Source: Guadua angustifolia
Lineage: Eukaryota > Streptophyta > Magnoliopsida > Poales > Poaceae
Length of the DNA: 64,000 bases
Direction of reading: 5' to 3'
NCBI GenBank assembly: GCA_036346375.1
Contig: JAYEVE010000632.1
Location: forward strand, 124,001-188,000
Shown: positions 8,154 to 20,581 of the stretch, in pieces
How positions within the stretch are numbered: the first letter of the stretch is position 1
Layout: every line of letters starts with the position of its first letter
The notes under the pieces: model-generated
The model's input: only the letters and a program-made list of their open reading frames with translations
What the model was told of the DNA's origin: nothing
Databases searched by the model: none
Made by a program: the position numbers and the translations under genes

Positions 8154-9512
8154 TGTAACAGCCCGAAAACTTAAGAATAGTAAAATACATTATTTAAATT
8201 TGAGTATGAATGTTTTTAGAATTTTCTTGATGTCCTTGATTTTATTTTGAGTTCTTTGGATTTTAATTGTGCTTTTGTGATGCAAGAAAAATTAATTAAT
8301 GAGGAAACGAAGAATAAAAGAGAGAAAAGGGCAAGAAGCAAAAAGAAAAAAATCTGGAAAAATTGGTCATGAGATCTTAAGCATGCAAGTAAGCTGTTTC
8401 ATTCTTCAAATGAAATTTTGCATGCAAAGAAATGAAAAAGTAAAATAAAATGACAGGTTTTATGTCAAAATGATGCATTGTCAGAATTTTAATAAAATAA
8501 TACAATAACAATTGGAGCACCATGGGGACTATAATAGTATTCCTACTGGTAGTAAAAATATTACAAATTAATAATGTGTTTTAGCATTTATTTGAATTTA
8601 AAAAATGAAATTCTAAAAAAGTGGAAATTGCCATGTCGGAAGTTTTATTAAATAATGGAGTGATATTTTGAGCTTAAAATTTTACAGTAGAGTTCTTAGC
8701 TCAAATAAATTTGAAAAATAAATTTTCAAAAATATTGGACTTTATTTGCTCCTAAAGAAAAATCAAAATCCGAAACTAGAAATTAAAGCAGTCACTGTTG
8801 TTAGAATATTAATAAATTCTCAGTAACTTAATTTAACCTCAAAATTTTACCGTGTGGTAAGCCTTATCCAGTGACTAGAGAAAAAAATTTGGCAATTTTC
8901 TACCTTCGTTTGACATCTCAATAAAATCAGAGTCTGAGCCAGTTGAATCGGAACTGTCCATTTTTCTCTCGATTACTCGCTGACGTGTGGGCCAACTCTT
9001 TTCCCGTCCCGTTCTGTTGGCGCGCAATGGATTGAAGCCCAGCCGCTGACTATGGTCCCTGGACCCACTTGCCAGACTCACCTTCCTATTAAATAATGGA
9101 GTGATATTTTGAGCTTAAAATTTTACAGTAGAGTTCTTAGCTCAAATAAATTTGAAAATAAATTTTCAAAAATATTGGACTTTATTTGCTCTAAAGAAAA
9201 ATGAAAACCCGAAACTAGAAATTAAAGCAGTCACTGTTGTTAGAATATTAATAAATTCTCAGTAACTTAATTTAACCTCAAAATTTTACCGTGTGGTAAG
9301 CCTTATCCAGTGACTAGAGTAAAAAATTTGGCAATTTTCTACCTTCGTTTGACATCTCAATAAAATCAGAGTCTGAGCCAGTTGAATCGAAACTGTCCAT
9401 TTTTCTCTCGATTACTCGCTGACATGTGGGCCAACTCTTTTCCCGTCCCGTTCTGTTGGCGCGCAATGGATTGAAGCCCAGCCGCTGACTGTGGTCCCTG
9501 GAACCACTTCCA
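8154..9512 (+). repeat. Long gypsy-type LTR (copy G1), segment 1 of 3
   Basis: Starts TGTAACAGCCC and matches, in inverted sense, the LTR that ends at 52606 (shared ttttcttgatgtccttg and following). The LTR is split by two later insertions and continues at 14743 and 20582. This segment contains a ~440-bp tandem duplication (8646..9086 and 9087..9512). After removing the duplication and the insertions, the three segments total about 4.43 kb, close to the 4457 bp of the LTR at 48150..52606. Confidence 0.78.
8646..9512 (+). repeat. ~440-bp tandem duplication inside LTR G1
   Basis: Copy 1 (8646..9086) and copy 2 (from 9087) both start tattaaataatggagtgat and run through the same sequence to ggtccctgg. 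They differ at a few positions (for example gacgtgtggg against gacatgtggg). The last bases of copy 2 lie beyond the copia element, at 14743..14755. The duplication therefore predates the copia insertion. Confidence 0.85.
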
Positions 9513-9910
9513 TGTTAGTAGAATAAATCTTGTGCTCAGTCAAGGTAGTTTTAGGCTTAGTTGCATTACTTTGTCTAAGTCGTTTTCTTGTTGGTTTGTA
9601 TCCTGGTCACATACTTGTTTTACGAGATTAGCTCGCACGTTTTGAGTCATGTTCTGTAATCACGTCGTAGGGTCATGGGCTGGACGTGGCCAAAGCCGTG
9701 GCGTGAGAAGCGCTCAATTTGTTTTGTATTCCTTCGCATTCTGTTATACTTAGTTGAGGATAAATAGCAATGAAAGGAGATCAGAAAAGCTGCACTGAGT
9801 TACGCAGCACCAACTCTTTCGTGTGTTTATCAGAGTGTTCGCGTGTGTTTTACTGCATCTGTTGTCATTTGTTCGCTGGCTAGTAGTGACATTTCCTGGG
9901 AACTCTAACA
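9513..9910 (+). repeat. 5' LTR of the copia element
   Basis: TGTTAGTAGAAT to CTCTAACA, 398 bp. Internal TATA-like ggataaatagc near 9760. Confidence 0.9.
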
Positions 9911-9912
9911 AT

Positions 9913-9924
9913 TGGTATCAGAGC
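9913..9924 (+). promoter_or_regulatory. tRNA-Met primer-binding site of the copia element
   Basis: TGGTATCAGAGC, two bases after the 5' LTR end. Identical to the sites of the TR-GAG and TRIM elements. Confidence 0.88.
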
Positions 9925-9974
9925 TCCTTCCAGGACAGAGCTGAGCTCAGGATCGTGCGCTCGAGGGCATTGCC

Positions 9975-10935
9975 ATGCATCGACGACGATCGGCCTCGCC
10001 GGCAGCGCGCATCCCTCCAGGAAGTTCCGGCGGCCGTGCCTCGGGTAGCGGCGGGAACGACCGCGGGCTGGTTATACACCGCGTGGTCAAGGAGGCAGGT
10101 GGATCGGCGAACTATCCGCTACTAACCAAGACGAATTACAATGACTGGTCTTTATTGATGAAGATCAAGTTGCAGGCTCGGTGTCTGTGGAATGCCATCG
10201 AGCCAGGTGGCGTCGAATTCCATGAAGACCGGATGGCACTGGAGGCCATTTGCAGTGCAGTGCCGCCAGAAATGATTTCCACCTTAGCCACCAAGGCGAC
10301 GGCACAGGAGGCATGGGAATGCATCAAGGTCCTGCGGATTGGCGACGAGCGCATCCGCAAGTCCAGCGCACAGAAGCTGCGCAGGGAGTACGAGACGATC
10401 GCGTTCCACGACGGCGAGTTGGTGGAAGACTTCGCGATGCGTCTCACGGGTATGGTCAACCAGCTGGCCATCCTTGGTGATCCCGAGCCTGAACAGAAAG
10501 TCGTCGAGAAGCTACTCCGAGTCGCGCCCCCCGTTTCAATCAACTAGTTCTCTCGATTGAGACCCTGCTCGACATGGCGACACTAACGGTGGAAGAAGTC
10601 ACCGGAAGACTAAAGGCAGCAGAAGATCGACTCCAGCCACAATCCTCGGGCGGAGAAGGTAAACTCTTTCTCACCGAAGAAGAATGGCTTGAGCGACACA
10701 GGAAGAAAGAGCAGGAGGCAGGACAAGGCGGTAGCAGTTCTTCCGGGCGTGGAAGGCGCCGTGGAGGAAGAGGTCGCAGCCGTGGTGGAGGAGGTGGAAG
10801 CGAGGCTGGTTCGCGTTCTGGACCAAGCCGGGCGGTGATAAATGCCGTAATTGCGGGAAGATTGGCCACTGGGCCAAGGAATGCCGCAGCAAACCCAAAC
10901 GGGAGGAACAGGCCCATGTGGCCCAGGACGATGAG
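9975..10935 (+). pseudogene. Copia gag, frameshifted
   Basis: The first frame (9975..10547) encodes a UBN2-type gag with NYPLLTKTNYNDWSLLMKIK near residues 44-63 and ends early by frameshift after KLLRVAPP. The gag C-terminal part continues in another frame from ~10574, including a Gly/Arg-rich stretch (about 10740..10810). The CCHC zinc knuckle (CRNCGKIGHWAKEC, ~10833..10876) lies in yet another frame. At least two indels therefore separate the pieces. The protein would coat element RNA in a virus-like particle; no intact product is possible here. Confidence 0.82.
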
Positions 10936-13900
10936 CCAACCCTGCTCTTCGTACAAGGAAGCACGAGCGCAACACTGTCGTCATCCTCAAATCGATCTCC
11001 ATCCGGTGAAGAAAGGGGCGACTCCATCAGCGCTAAGGCGCATCTCGCACCGACGGCGCCCACAACCACTACGACTGTGCTGCCCTCACCGGCTTCGTCG
11101 AGATGCCCCGTCAAGCTGGTGGAGGAAAAGGTATTCGCGGCGGCCGGAGGCGAGGAGAATCTGGATCCCCGGCGGTGGGTGCTAGACACAGGAGCTTCCA
11201 ATCACATGACGGGCTCCCTGGAGGCGTTCTCCGACATCGACAAGGGGGTGATCGGCTCCGTGCGATTCGGCGATGGCTCGGTCGTGCGGATCGAGGGGTG
11301 CGGGACGGTGCTTTTCGCGTGCAAGAACGGAGAGCACCGCTCCCTCAACAATGTGTACTACATACCTCGCCTCACCGCCAACATTATCAGTGTCGGGCAA
11401 CTGGACGAGGGGCGCTATCAGGTATCGATCGAAGACGGCGTCATGCGAATCCGCGACGAGGAGCGGCGTCTCCTCGCCAAGATTTGTCGCAATTCTAGCC
11501 GCCTTTATCTCATCGACATCAACATTGGGCGGCGATTAGTGCTGGCGCGAGAAGTGAAGACGCATGGCGATGGCATGCTCGGTTCGGGCATATCAATTTC
11601 GCCGCTCTGCGCAAGATGGGAAGAGAAGGACATGTTCGCGAATTGTGCGATCTTGATCGCAGATTGAGCGGTGTCTGGCTTGCCTTAAGCAAGCATCGTC
11701 GCCTGACATTCCTCGAGCGGCGTTGTACCGAGCCGCCGAGCCCCTGGAGCTGCTGCATGGTGATCTTTGCGGCCCAATATCACCGAAGACACCCGGTGCA
11801 ACCAGATTTTTGTTGCTCGTCGACGACTCTGACCGCTTCATGTGGGTAGCGCCGCTTCCCCACCAGGATCTTGCCGATCGCCATCAAACGAATCCAAGCG
11901 GCAGCCGAGAAGAAAAGTGGGAAGCAGCTCCAGACTCTCCGTACAGATCGAGGAGGAGAGTTCACTGCCGCAAGCTTCAATGAGTACTGCGCCGAGCTTG
12001 GAGTGCGGCGGGAGCTAACGGCACCTTACTCGCCTCAACAGAACGGGGTCGTCGAGAGGAGGAATCAGTCGGTGGTCGGGATGGCACGGAGTATGCTTAA
12101 GGCGAAAGGCTTGCCAGGTATATTTTGGGGAGGTCATCATCTGCGAGATACATTACGAGCAGATCAACCTCCAAAAGCACTGGTGGCAAGACTCCGTACG
12201 AGCTCTGGAACGGAAGAACACCTGCTGTGCACCACCTCCGAACCTTTGGATGCATGGCGCATGTCAAGCTCACCAGGCCAAATGCCAAGAAGCTCGACGA
12301 CAGAAGCAGACCCATGATTTTCGTGGGTTATGAACCAGGTTCTAAAGCGTACCGCGCTTATGATCCTGGCACTGGGCGTGTCCATATCTCCCGGGACATC
12401 GTCTTTCAAGAAGAAGCACAGTGGGCCTGGAGTGAAGATAGCATCGCCACTGACAGTGAGTTTGTCATTGAATACACCAATGTGAGCCAACCGGGTGTGG
12501 TCACCACGATCCGGGAAGATACTGTGAGGCGGTTGCATCAACACCACCATGTGCATCTCCACCAAGCTCATGCACCCCTGCGGGGAGTCCTGCAGTGGCA
12601 AGCCCGCGATCTGGTGACACAACGCCGGTGAGGTTCGTCTCGCCACCTCCGTACAATGAGGAGGACCTCGACGCCGACCACGACGACGCTCCACTTCGCT
12701 ATCGCCTCATTGACGACTTGCTGGGCCCTTGCTCACCGCCGGGGCTGGCTGTTCGTGAGCTGCAAGAAGACCTTCTGCTGGTGAGTGGGGAGGAGCCCAC
12801 GACCTTTGCGCAGGCAGAACAAGAGGAGTCGTGGCGTCAAGCCATGCTTGATGAGATCGCATCAATTGAAGAGAACGAGACCTGGAGGCTTGTCAAACTT
12901 CCTGCTGGACACCGGCCGATCGGGCTGAAATGGGTATACAAGCTCAAGAAGGACTCGAGTGGCGCAGTTGTGAAGCACAAGGCGCGACTTGTCGCGAAAG
13001 GATATGTGCAGTGGGCAGGTATTGATTTTGATGAGGTGTTCGCGCCTGTGGCGCGCCTTGACTCTGTTCGTTTGCTGCTTGCACTCGCTGCACAGGAGGG
13101 ATGGAAGGCTCATCACATGGATGTCAAATCCGCCTTTCTGAACGGGGAACTCGAAGAGAAGTGTATGTCGCCTGACCTCCGGATTCATAGTTGACGGTGA
13201 AGAAAACAAAGTGTCTGAGCTTGATAAAGCCAGACGGGAACCGCCAGCACCAAGAGCACCGAGCGTGAAGTTGGACCGCACGCTGAAGAGCTTAGGATTC
13301 GTGCAAAACCCGCAGGAGCATGGGTTGTATGCACGAGGAAAGGAGCAAGCAAGGCTATTGGTGGGCGTATACGTTGACGATCTGGTGATTGTCGGTGGTG
13401 ATAGCAGCGAGATCAACCAGTTCAAAGCACAAATGAAGGCGGAGTTCAAGATGAGTGATCTTGGCACACTTAGCTTCTATCTGGGGATTGAAGTGCGTCA
13501 AAGCCCAGGTATGATCACTCTGAGTCAAGCTGCATATGCATCTCGGATTGTAGAGAAAGCAGGACTTGTGGGCTGCAATGTCTGTGCGACGCCTATGGAA
13601 CCTCGTTTCAAGTTAAGCAAGGAAAGCTCCGCGCCGCCGGTCGATGCCACCGTGTACAGAAGCCTGGTGGGAAGTCTGAGATATCTAGTCAACACTAGGC
13701 CTGATCTTGCATACTCTGTGGGTTATGTGAGTCGGTTCATGGAAAAACCGACTACTGAGCACTTTGCGGCGGTAAAACACATCATCCGTTATGTGGCTGG
13801 GACAGTCCACTATGGGTGCCGCTACACGAAGGGGAAGAAAAAGGGATTGATCGGCTACAGCGACAGTGACTTGGCCGGTGATGTTGACTCACGCAAGAGC

Positions 13901-14317
13901 ACAACTGGTGCTATGTTCTTCCTCGGCGAAAATCTGGTGAGTTGGCAATCACAAAAACAGAGAGTGGTTGCTCTCTCATCTTGTGAAGCAGAATATATTG
14001 CTGCTGCGACAGCAGCATGCCAGGGCATTTGGCTTGCCCGGCTCCTCGGCGAATTCAGGAACACAGAGACTGAAGTCGTCGAACTCAAGGTGGACAACAA
14101 GTCTGCTTTAGCTCTCATCAAAAATCCAGTTTTTCACGATAGAAGTAAACACATTGAAACAAGGTTTCACTTCATTCGTGAGAACGTGGAAAATGGAGCT
14201 ATCAAGCCGGATTACATTGGTACTGGAATGCAACTTGCAGACATCCTGACCAAAGCGCTACCACGAGCAAGATTCCAGGAGCTGCGAGAAAGAATTGGTA
14301 TGATGTCTATCATGTAG
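10918..14317 (+). pseudogene. Copia pol (protease, integrase, reverse transcriptase, RNase H), broken
   Basis: Domains in order: aspartic protease (LDTGAS, ~11180); GAG-pre-integrase region to ~11660; integrase core from ~11750, with TDRGGEF and the PQQNGVVER segment still readable; reverse transcriptase from ~12820, with LNGELEE and the catalytic YVDD at ~13369..13380; RNase H ~13840..14290, with SSCEAEYIAA and the final LTKAL. Frame changes occur near 11600-11750, 11850, 12150, 12550 and 13150-13210. The longest clean stretch is 13211..14317, the second half of reverse transcriptase plus RNase H. The element cannot move on its own. Confidence 0.88.
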
Positions 14318-14339
14318 GCACAAGTTTTAGGGGGAGATT

Positions 14340-14737
14340 TGTTAGTAGAATAAATCTTGTGCTCAGTCAAGGTAGTTTTAGGCTTAGTTGCATTACTTTG
14401 TCTAAGTCGTTTTCTTGTTGGTTTGTATCCTGGTCACATACTTGTTTTACGAGATTAGCTCGCACGTTTTGAGTCATGTTCTGTAATCACGTCGTAGGGT
14501 CATGGGCTGGACGTGGCCAAAGCCGTATGGCGTGAAGCGCTCAATTTGTTTTGTATTCCTTCGCATTCTGTTATACTTAGTTGAGGATAAATAGCAATGA
14601 AAGGAGATCGAAAAAGCTGCACTGAGTTACGCAGCACCAACTCTTTCGTGTGTTTATCAGAGTGTTCGCGTGTGTTTTACTGCATCTGTTGTCATTTGTT
14701 CGCTGGCTAGTAGTGACATTTCCTGGGAACTCTAACA
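14340..14737 (+). repeat. 3' LTR of the copia element
   Basis: Same length and ends as the 5' LTR. Small differences are seen, for example agccgtatggcgtgaag against agccgtggcgtgagaag. Preceded by a TTTTAGGGGGAGAT polypurine tract. Confidence 0.9.
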
Positions 14738-14742
14738 TTCTA

Positions 14743-15628
14743 GACTCACCTTCCTCACCTCTGTTCGTCCGGCCGAGCCGAGAAGTCTCTCGACGCTAGA
14801 GACAGCCGAGCCCAGTGCAGCGAACTGCCTTGCTATCCAGACCTTCGCGCGTCATCCTCCTCTCAGCTCAGCTCGGTCAAGCCTCGAAGCTCTCGCGCCA
14901 TGCCTTTCCATTTAAACCTCCCCACCAGCTCGCCATTTCTTTTCGCCAAACCGTGCGATCATCGCCGCGCGTCCTAGCTCCACAGCTCACCCCGGCTATA
15001 AGTAATGTCTCGGCGTTGCAATAAAGCTTCCTTTTCCTCGGCCATTCTGAACTCATTCATAACTCCTCCTTCATCTCCTTGCCGCTGTTCACCGAAGAAC
15101 CGAGAAGGGGGAAGTCAGCAATCAAGCCGAGCAATAGGTAATCTATGGAATCGAATCAACCCGGAGCTTCGCTGTGTAGCCTAGAGTCCTGAACGAGCTT
15201 CAATTTGGACTCTCTTGCTTGCAGTTCGCTTGATTCCGCCGGCCTTCTTCTCCAACTCCGGCGCATCGTGGGCGGACGTCTCCACTTCTTCTCCGTCGCC
15301 GTTCTCAGGTGAATCGGAGTCTCCATGTTCCACTGGTGCTTGCCGAGTACTTACCCGAGCCAACGGATCACCATTGAGTCTTCGCCAGAGAGCCATGCCG
15401 GCCGTCGGCACACATGGGCGACCATGCTCCCAGCCACCCCAGCCGTGTGGGCACCACCAATGGATTCGCCTCGTCGCCGAAGCCGAGGGTGTCACCCATT
15501 TCGCCGCTCCGCAGCGGTTCGCCGGCGGCGAGCTTAGAAGCGAAGTCCCTGTTTGATCGCTAACAGCGGTCCCGCATGTCGGTACGTAATGGTAGCATGT
15601 CGACGTCGGGCCCCAATCGTCGGCCGAT
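14743..15628 (+). repeat. Gypsy-type LTR G1, segment 2 of 3
   Basis: GC-richer middle of the LTR. Its order of words (ggccgagccgagaag, ctcgcgccatgcc, and so on) matches the reverse complement of ~51750..50900 in LTR G4. Small open frames here are not supported as genes. Confidence 0.75.
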
Positions 15629-18600
15629 TATGAGACCCCGTTCGGATGAACAGAACCTCCATGTGATTCTTGTGCTATTCCTCGGATCAAGAGCTAGCAC
15701 TCACATGTTTACAACAATTGGAAATCATAACCATACAATATAATAATTAAGCGGAAGCGATTAATCAAATAAATAATACAACTCAGAGAAATATAGCAGC
15801 AAGGAAGCAATATCCTGTAGTTTGCCCAACCGACCCGCAGGCAACTGACCAGGCATAAACTCCAGATAGAACACACTTCAAGGAAGAACCCGCAACCTGC
15901 GACGAACAAACTTCGAAGCTTCGCATTCTCATCTACCTACAATATAGATCAGCAAGACTTGAGCAAATCCTACAATATATGCAGGCCATTTCAAAGGAAA
16001 GGCTAATACAGTTCATTTGCATAAAGCGAGTTTGCATTTGTAAATCAAGTTATTTGCAAACGGAATTTATAAGAGCAAGTTTAATTGATAACAAATAGAT
16101 ACAACGATAAGTAATACTCACCGTCCTCCGAGACGTGAGTTGAATAATCCAAACCATAAGGTCCATCAATACCGACCCTAAGAAAAGAAAACTTGATTGC
16201 TAAAAACAAGTTTAGACAAACCCATTTGAAAACAATAAAACATCTAACATTGGAATGACATCACCAAGTGCCCATGATGCAAGCCGCTAATTAATTAGAT
16301 TTAAACTCGCGAGGTGTACAACTTTACCCACAAGGAATGATCAACTCATCACGTCACCGTGAATCGCCATACAAGAGTATGCGAATGAGCGATCATACAT
16401 AGTCGTTACAATATCGAGACATGGCTTTGATCCAGCCCGGGCCGTTAACCCCCGTCGTAGAACTAGAAACACACACCCAAGCCGTGGATCCACTTTCACA
16501 CACCAACACAACGTTTCTAAACACGGCAGGCGGACACCGTCGCATTAGCAAGTAGACTGACCGAATACCCGTCGAGTAGACTGTCCGGAATCCTGTGCAT
16601 GCTCCCGCCTACCAATGATCAAAGCCAAGTCTAAATACATAACAAGCTATGGCTAACCCATCCTCACCCTTGTGGTTTGCACGGAAACCTTGGATCAATA
16701 GCGTCCCATTGCTCGGTCCTTAATCCGACACGGGCGACACTCCACCCTATACTACGTGCAAAAATCCACATTGCACATCCGGCTATTGCCAATAATCGCC
16801 CGCATCAACACATAGTTTTCTTTTGGGTTTTTAATCAAAGTACTAGCAACCAATTTCCCAAAAAGGACCATTCAGGTTTCAGGTAAAACATTTCAGAAAC
16901 AACTTTAATCATGATCATCTGTTTCTCGGATTCTAAAGCATGGCTAAGCAGGTTAAATATGTTCGCATATACCCAAAATGACATTAGCAATGTCTAACCA
17001 CAATCTATGGTTATCAAGGTTCACATGTTCATAATCATCAAAGGAGATTCATGTGACAACAGGTATATCTACCACAACCACAAGATAGCAATTTACATAA
17101 AGTAATCGCATGCATAAAACAATTTGATGCACAAAAAGAATATAAAATACTGGGATCAATATGGTCAAAGGATGCTTGCCTTGCTTAATAGATGCTTACG
17201 ACGAAGACGGGGATTGCGGTTGACGACGACGAGCGATGAAGCTAGAGACGTCGGGTTCTACTCGTCAACCAACGGAAAATAAGGCAAATAAGAGACTTCA
17301 ATAAGGCAAAAGAGAATAGATAGCAAAACAAATAAAACTCTTCACAAGAACGGGGATTGCCCTTTTATGAATTTATTAACCTTATTTTACGAATTCAAGA
17401 TGCAAAGATTGATTAGATTAATAGAATTAATCATTAGTTGCAAAGTTTCATTGATTTACTATTCATGATATGAGTTTCTGCCAATTCTTATTACTTATGA
17501 GTTTTGCTCTATTAGGATTTGTATGCAAGACATGATGGAATATGGTTATTTCTTTATAATACGATGAATTATACTTTGTATAACAATCCTAAGCTAATTC
17601 CATAAATTCTAGGCTTTAGCTAATACATTATATTTATTGCTTAAGATGCTAATATATTATCAAGGTTCACTTTACAAGAAATCGAATTGAACATGTGTAG
17701 TGAACGATTATCACTTAAGGTCGTTACACTAGTGAAAACTAACTGGAGAACAGCTTGTAAATAAAATATTTTCCTTGAATATAGCAGTTCATATCCTATA
17801 TATCATTTCTGCACTATTCTTTACTAAACTCGGCTTTAGATGAGTTGTTTTATGGTGATGAAAAACCTTAAATGATCACATCGGACTATGAATGATTAGT
17901 TCTTTATCTTTAATTGATTTTGCTTAAAACTAGTTTTATACAAGTTGAGTCTATTGATTTAGGCTACTAATAACATTTCCATCATATCTGAGAAGGTTCT
18001 GGTGATAAAAATAACTTAACTATAGTTTTCTTCATTTGCAACTACCGCTCATTCATTCATATTACAGTCTAAAGTAATGTGAATACTTAGGGTTGTTCAG
18101 CTATTAAGCTTAATATGCAATACACAATGAAATGAGATTATCTTTTCCTATTTGGGTAGTCTATACTTTGTATGACAATCCTAACCTAATTCCATAATTT
18201 TTAGGCTTTGGCTGATACATTATCTTCATTACTGAAAAGGCTTAAGTGGCATTGTAAAGTTGACGATAATCAGAATCGGCAGGAATGCAAACAAAAGGTT
18301 AACACCTAAGGGTTTTGTACTAACAATATTAATATGCAAACCTTAATGGAATAAGATTCTTTTTACAGAACATGGTAGTACAAACTTTGTAGAATGTTAC
18401 TAAACTGATTTTACTGATTTTAGTATTTGGATGAGTTACTTTATCTATTGTTGAAATAGCCTAAATGATCACATTTGGAAATCTTAAATCGGCCAAGTTT
18501 CGTTTTGAGTTTCTAACTACACCATACATGATCTTTGATTCATTTTTCAGGCATTAGCAGAATACCATCCTATAAATGTTTTAAAGTTGATTTTGCATTA

Positions 18601-20581
18601 TTTTGGCTTTAATTGCAATAGATCATCTATTTACTCATTGCTATCATTAACCTTTCCTTTCATTAAGAATATGCAAATTGAGTTTGATTCTAAGAATTTA
18701 TGCATACATGGATTCTTCTGTTTCCAGAACCTATTGCAACCTACACTATCATTTTGTGAGCCACTATGCTAGTGTTTTGCTAAGAGCCATGAAAGGGTTA
18801 AATGATGATTAGCAAGCAATTATATTAAACTTGGTTCCAAGATTAAATATTTTTGCATGATTAGGTTTATTACAATCCCAGAAGCACATAATCATTCATT
18901 TTATGATTGTATAAGTTATATTTTTCATGTGAGCAATATTGTCCATATTAGTGGGTTTATCTCATTCTTGGTTTTACTAATTGTTCTATCACTCAATAAT
19001 TAACTATTTTTGCATATTTAAATTCATCTGGGCTATTCATCATATGAATGTTCATTTTAACATTTTATGCCTTACGTGTACAAATCGGATTAAAGACCAT
19101 AATGGGATATTAATCAAAGTTTAATATAAATATAAATAATTATTCTGCAGTCGAATTAAATGTTTTTACATATTTATATCTTCTTGATTTTATATGAATT
19201 TACAAATTTACTTTTATGAAATTGATTAAAATCACAAAAGATATTCACAATTGATTTTCATTTAGTATGGATATTGACTTTACGCTTTCATACTGGAGGG
19301 AGGCGCCATTTGGTGAGCTTCTTCTACCTCCGAGACGCCGACTCGATGGCCTCCTTGCAATGACAGAAAAACAGAGAAGCTCCTAGGGCTCCACGGCGAG
19401 GGCGCTCCATGACTTTCTGGGCGGCGAGACACCAGGAGGTAGAGCTCGGCAAGGGGAACTCGGGAGGTGTTGATTCGCGGAAGAGACAAGAAGCGAGGGC
19501 GCAACGAGGTGGTCTGGCGGTGAAAATGGTGAAAAGTGGAGGAAGAAGACAAGTGCATTAGAGATGAAATCGGCAAGAATGTAAGCATGAGTGGATGCTA
19601 GGGGTTCTGTTTTACCCGCCAATTGAGGTGGAGACGGCCTGTGGAAGCGCGCCACCGGTGGCCGGCCTTGGGGAAGATGATGCTCTCGGCGGCGGCCACA
19701 TTTCGCAACTAGGGTTCCAGGGGTAAGTGAGGGGTTTGGCTCAGTGGAGTGTGGAGATGCTCTCTGCAAGAGGGATTTGAGAATGGGGGTCTCTCTTGCT
19801 CGAAATTAACCCAGCGCTGGTATGAGTCTTCGGCAATTGTGGAATTTGGGGCGAGCTCTTGCGCCTGGCTTGAGGAGAAGGAAGGGGAACTGAGGGGGAG
19901 TGAGGAGGGGATCCTTGCGATGCAGTTGTAGCCAAGAATTGCAGCGAGGAAGTGGAATTCGGTCAGAGCTTTGGGAGTAGGCGCCAGTGGAGCGAACGGG
20001 CTTCGGGAAGGTTCTTGATGGAGCCAGCGGTGTTGGGGAGAAGGGTCGGTGCGCGGTCCATTGACATGGTGAAGTTCCTTCATTGTGCTTAGCGGACAGA
20101 GTAGCAACCAATTGGCCCACACGTCGGTGATTGCTATTGAATTCGTTTGGATTTTGATTTTTTCCTTGAGATCGAATGAAGTATGTTATTTTTCAAATTT
20201 TGTTTTTCAAAAGGATTCGATCTCGCATGCTCTTATAAAATTTTCACTCCATTTATAATTCCATTATTTTATGTAAATTCGACATTGTAGTTTCAGTTTT
20301 CGTGGTTTCTATTTTTGAATTTTTAAAAGTGTTATATCTCATGATCGGTTCCTAGAATTCTTACAGAGGTAAATATCACTCTGAGGGTATTTTGGTAATT
20401 TCCTTGGATTGAGATAATGTTTGGATGATCTCCATTCTTTAATTCTATTTGTTGGATTTTCATACAAAGAACAATTTCAAAAGAAATCCAAATAAAATTC
20501 AACAATGCCGAAACTCGAAATAAATATTTTCAAATTTTAAAATATTTATTTTCACTTTATTAAATTTTCGAGGATGTTACA
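15629..20581 (-). mobile_element. Solo LTR of a related gypsy subfamily (~4.95 kb) inside LTR G1
   Basis: On the + strand it runs from (TA)TGAGACCCCG to GGATGTTACA, i.e. minus-strand sense TGTAACATCC...GGGGTCTCA. The same ends and much of the interior recur in the solo LTR at 35312..40330. No interior domain, primer site or second LTR is present. Flanking 5-mers are ccgat and atgat, which match in only three of five positions, so the target duplication is eroded or the boundary is off by a few bases. The sequence on either side is continuous LTR G1, which supports insertion into it. Confidence 0.75.

Larger units (their letters stand above)
9513..14737 (+). mobile_element. Full-length Ty1-copia retrotransposon with decayed coding region
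   Basis: 5225 bp with two LTRs of 398 bp (9513..9910, 14340..14737) that differ at only a few positions, so it is young. The target duplication is ttcca on the left and ttcta on the right, a single mismatch. A tRNA-Met primer site lies at 9913..9924 and a polypurine tract at ~14327..14339. The domain order protease, integrase, reverse transcriptase, RNase H is that of Ty1-copia. Several frameshifts break the polyprotein despite the similar LTRs, so the element may have moved as a defective copy. Confidence 0.92.

Noticed and set aside
14815..15556. Short open frames with Ala/Ser/Pro bias
   Set aside because: They are LTR G1 sequence, colinear with LTR G4, and are not conserved as a reading frame between copies.
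19280..20122. Overlapping Ser/Pro-rich open frames
   Set aside because: They lie in the GC-rich middle of a solo LTR; the equivalent region of other family LTRs also gives unrelated open frames.
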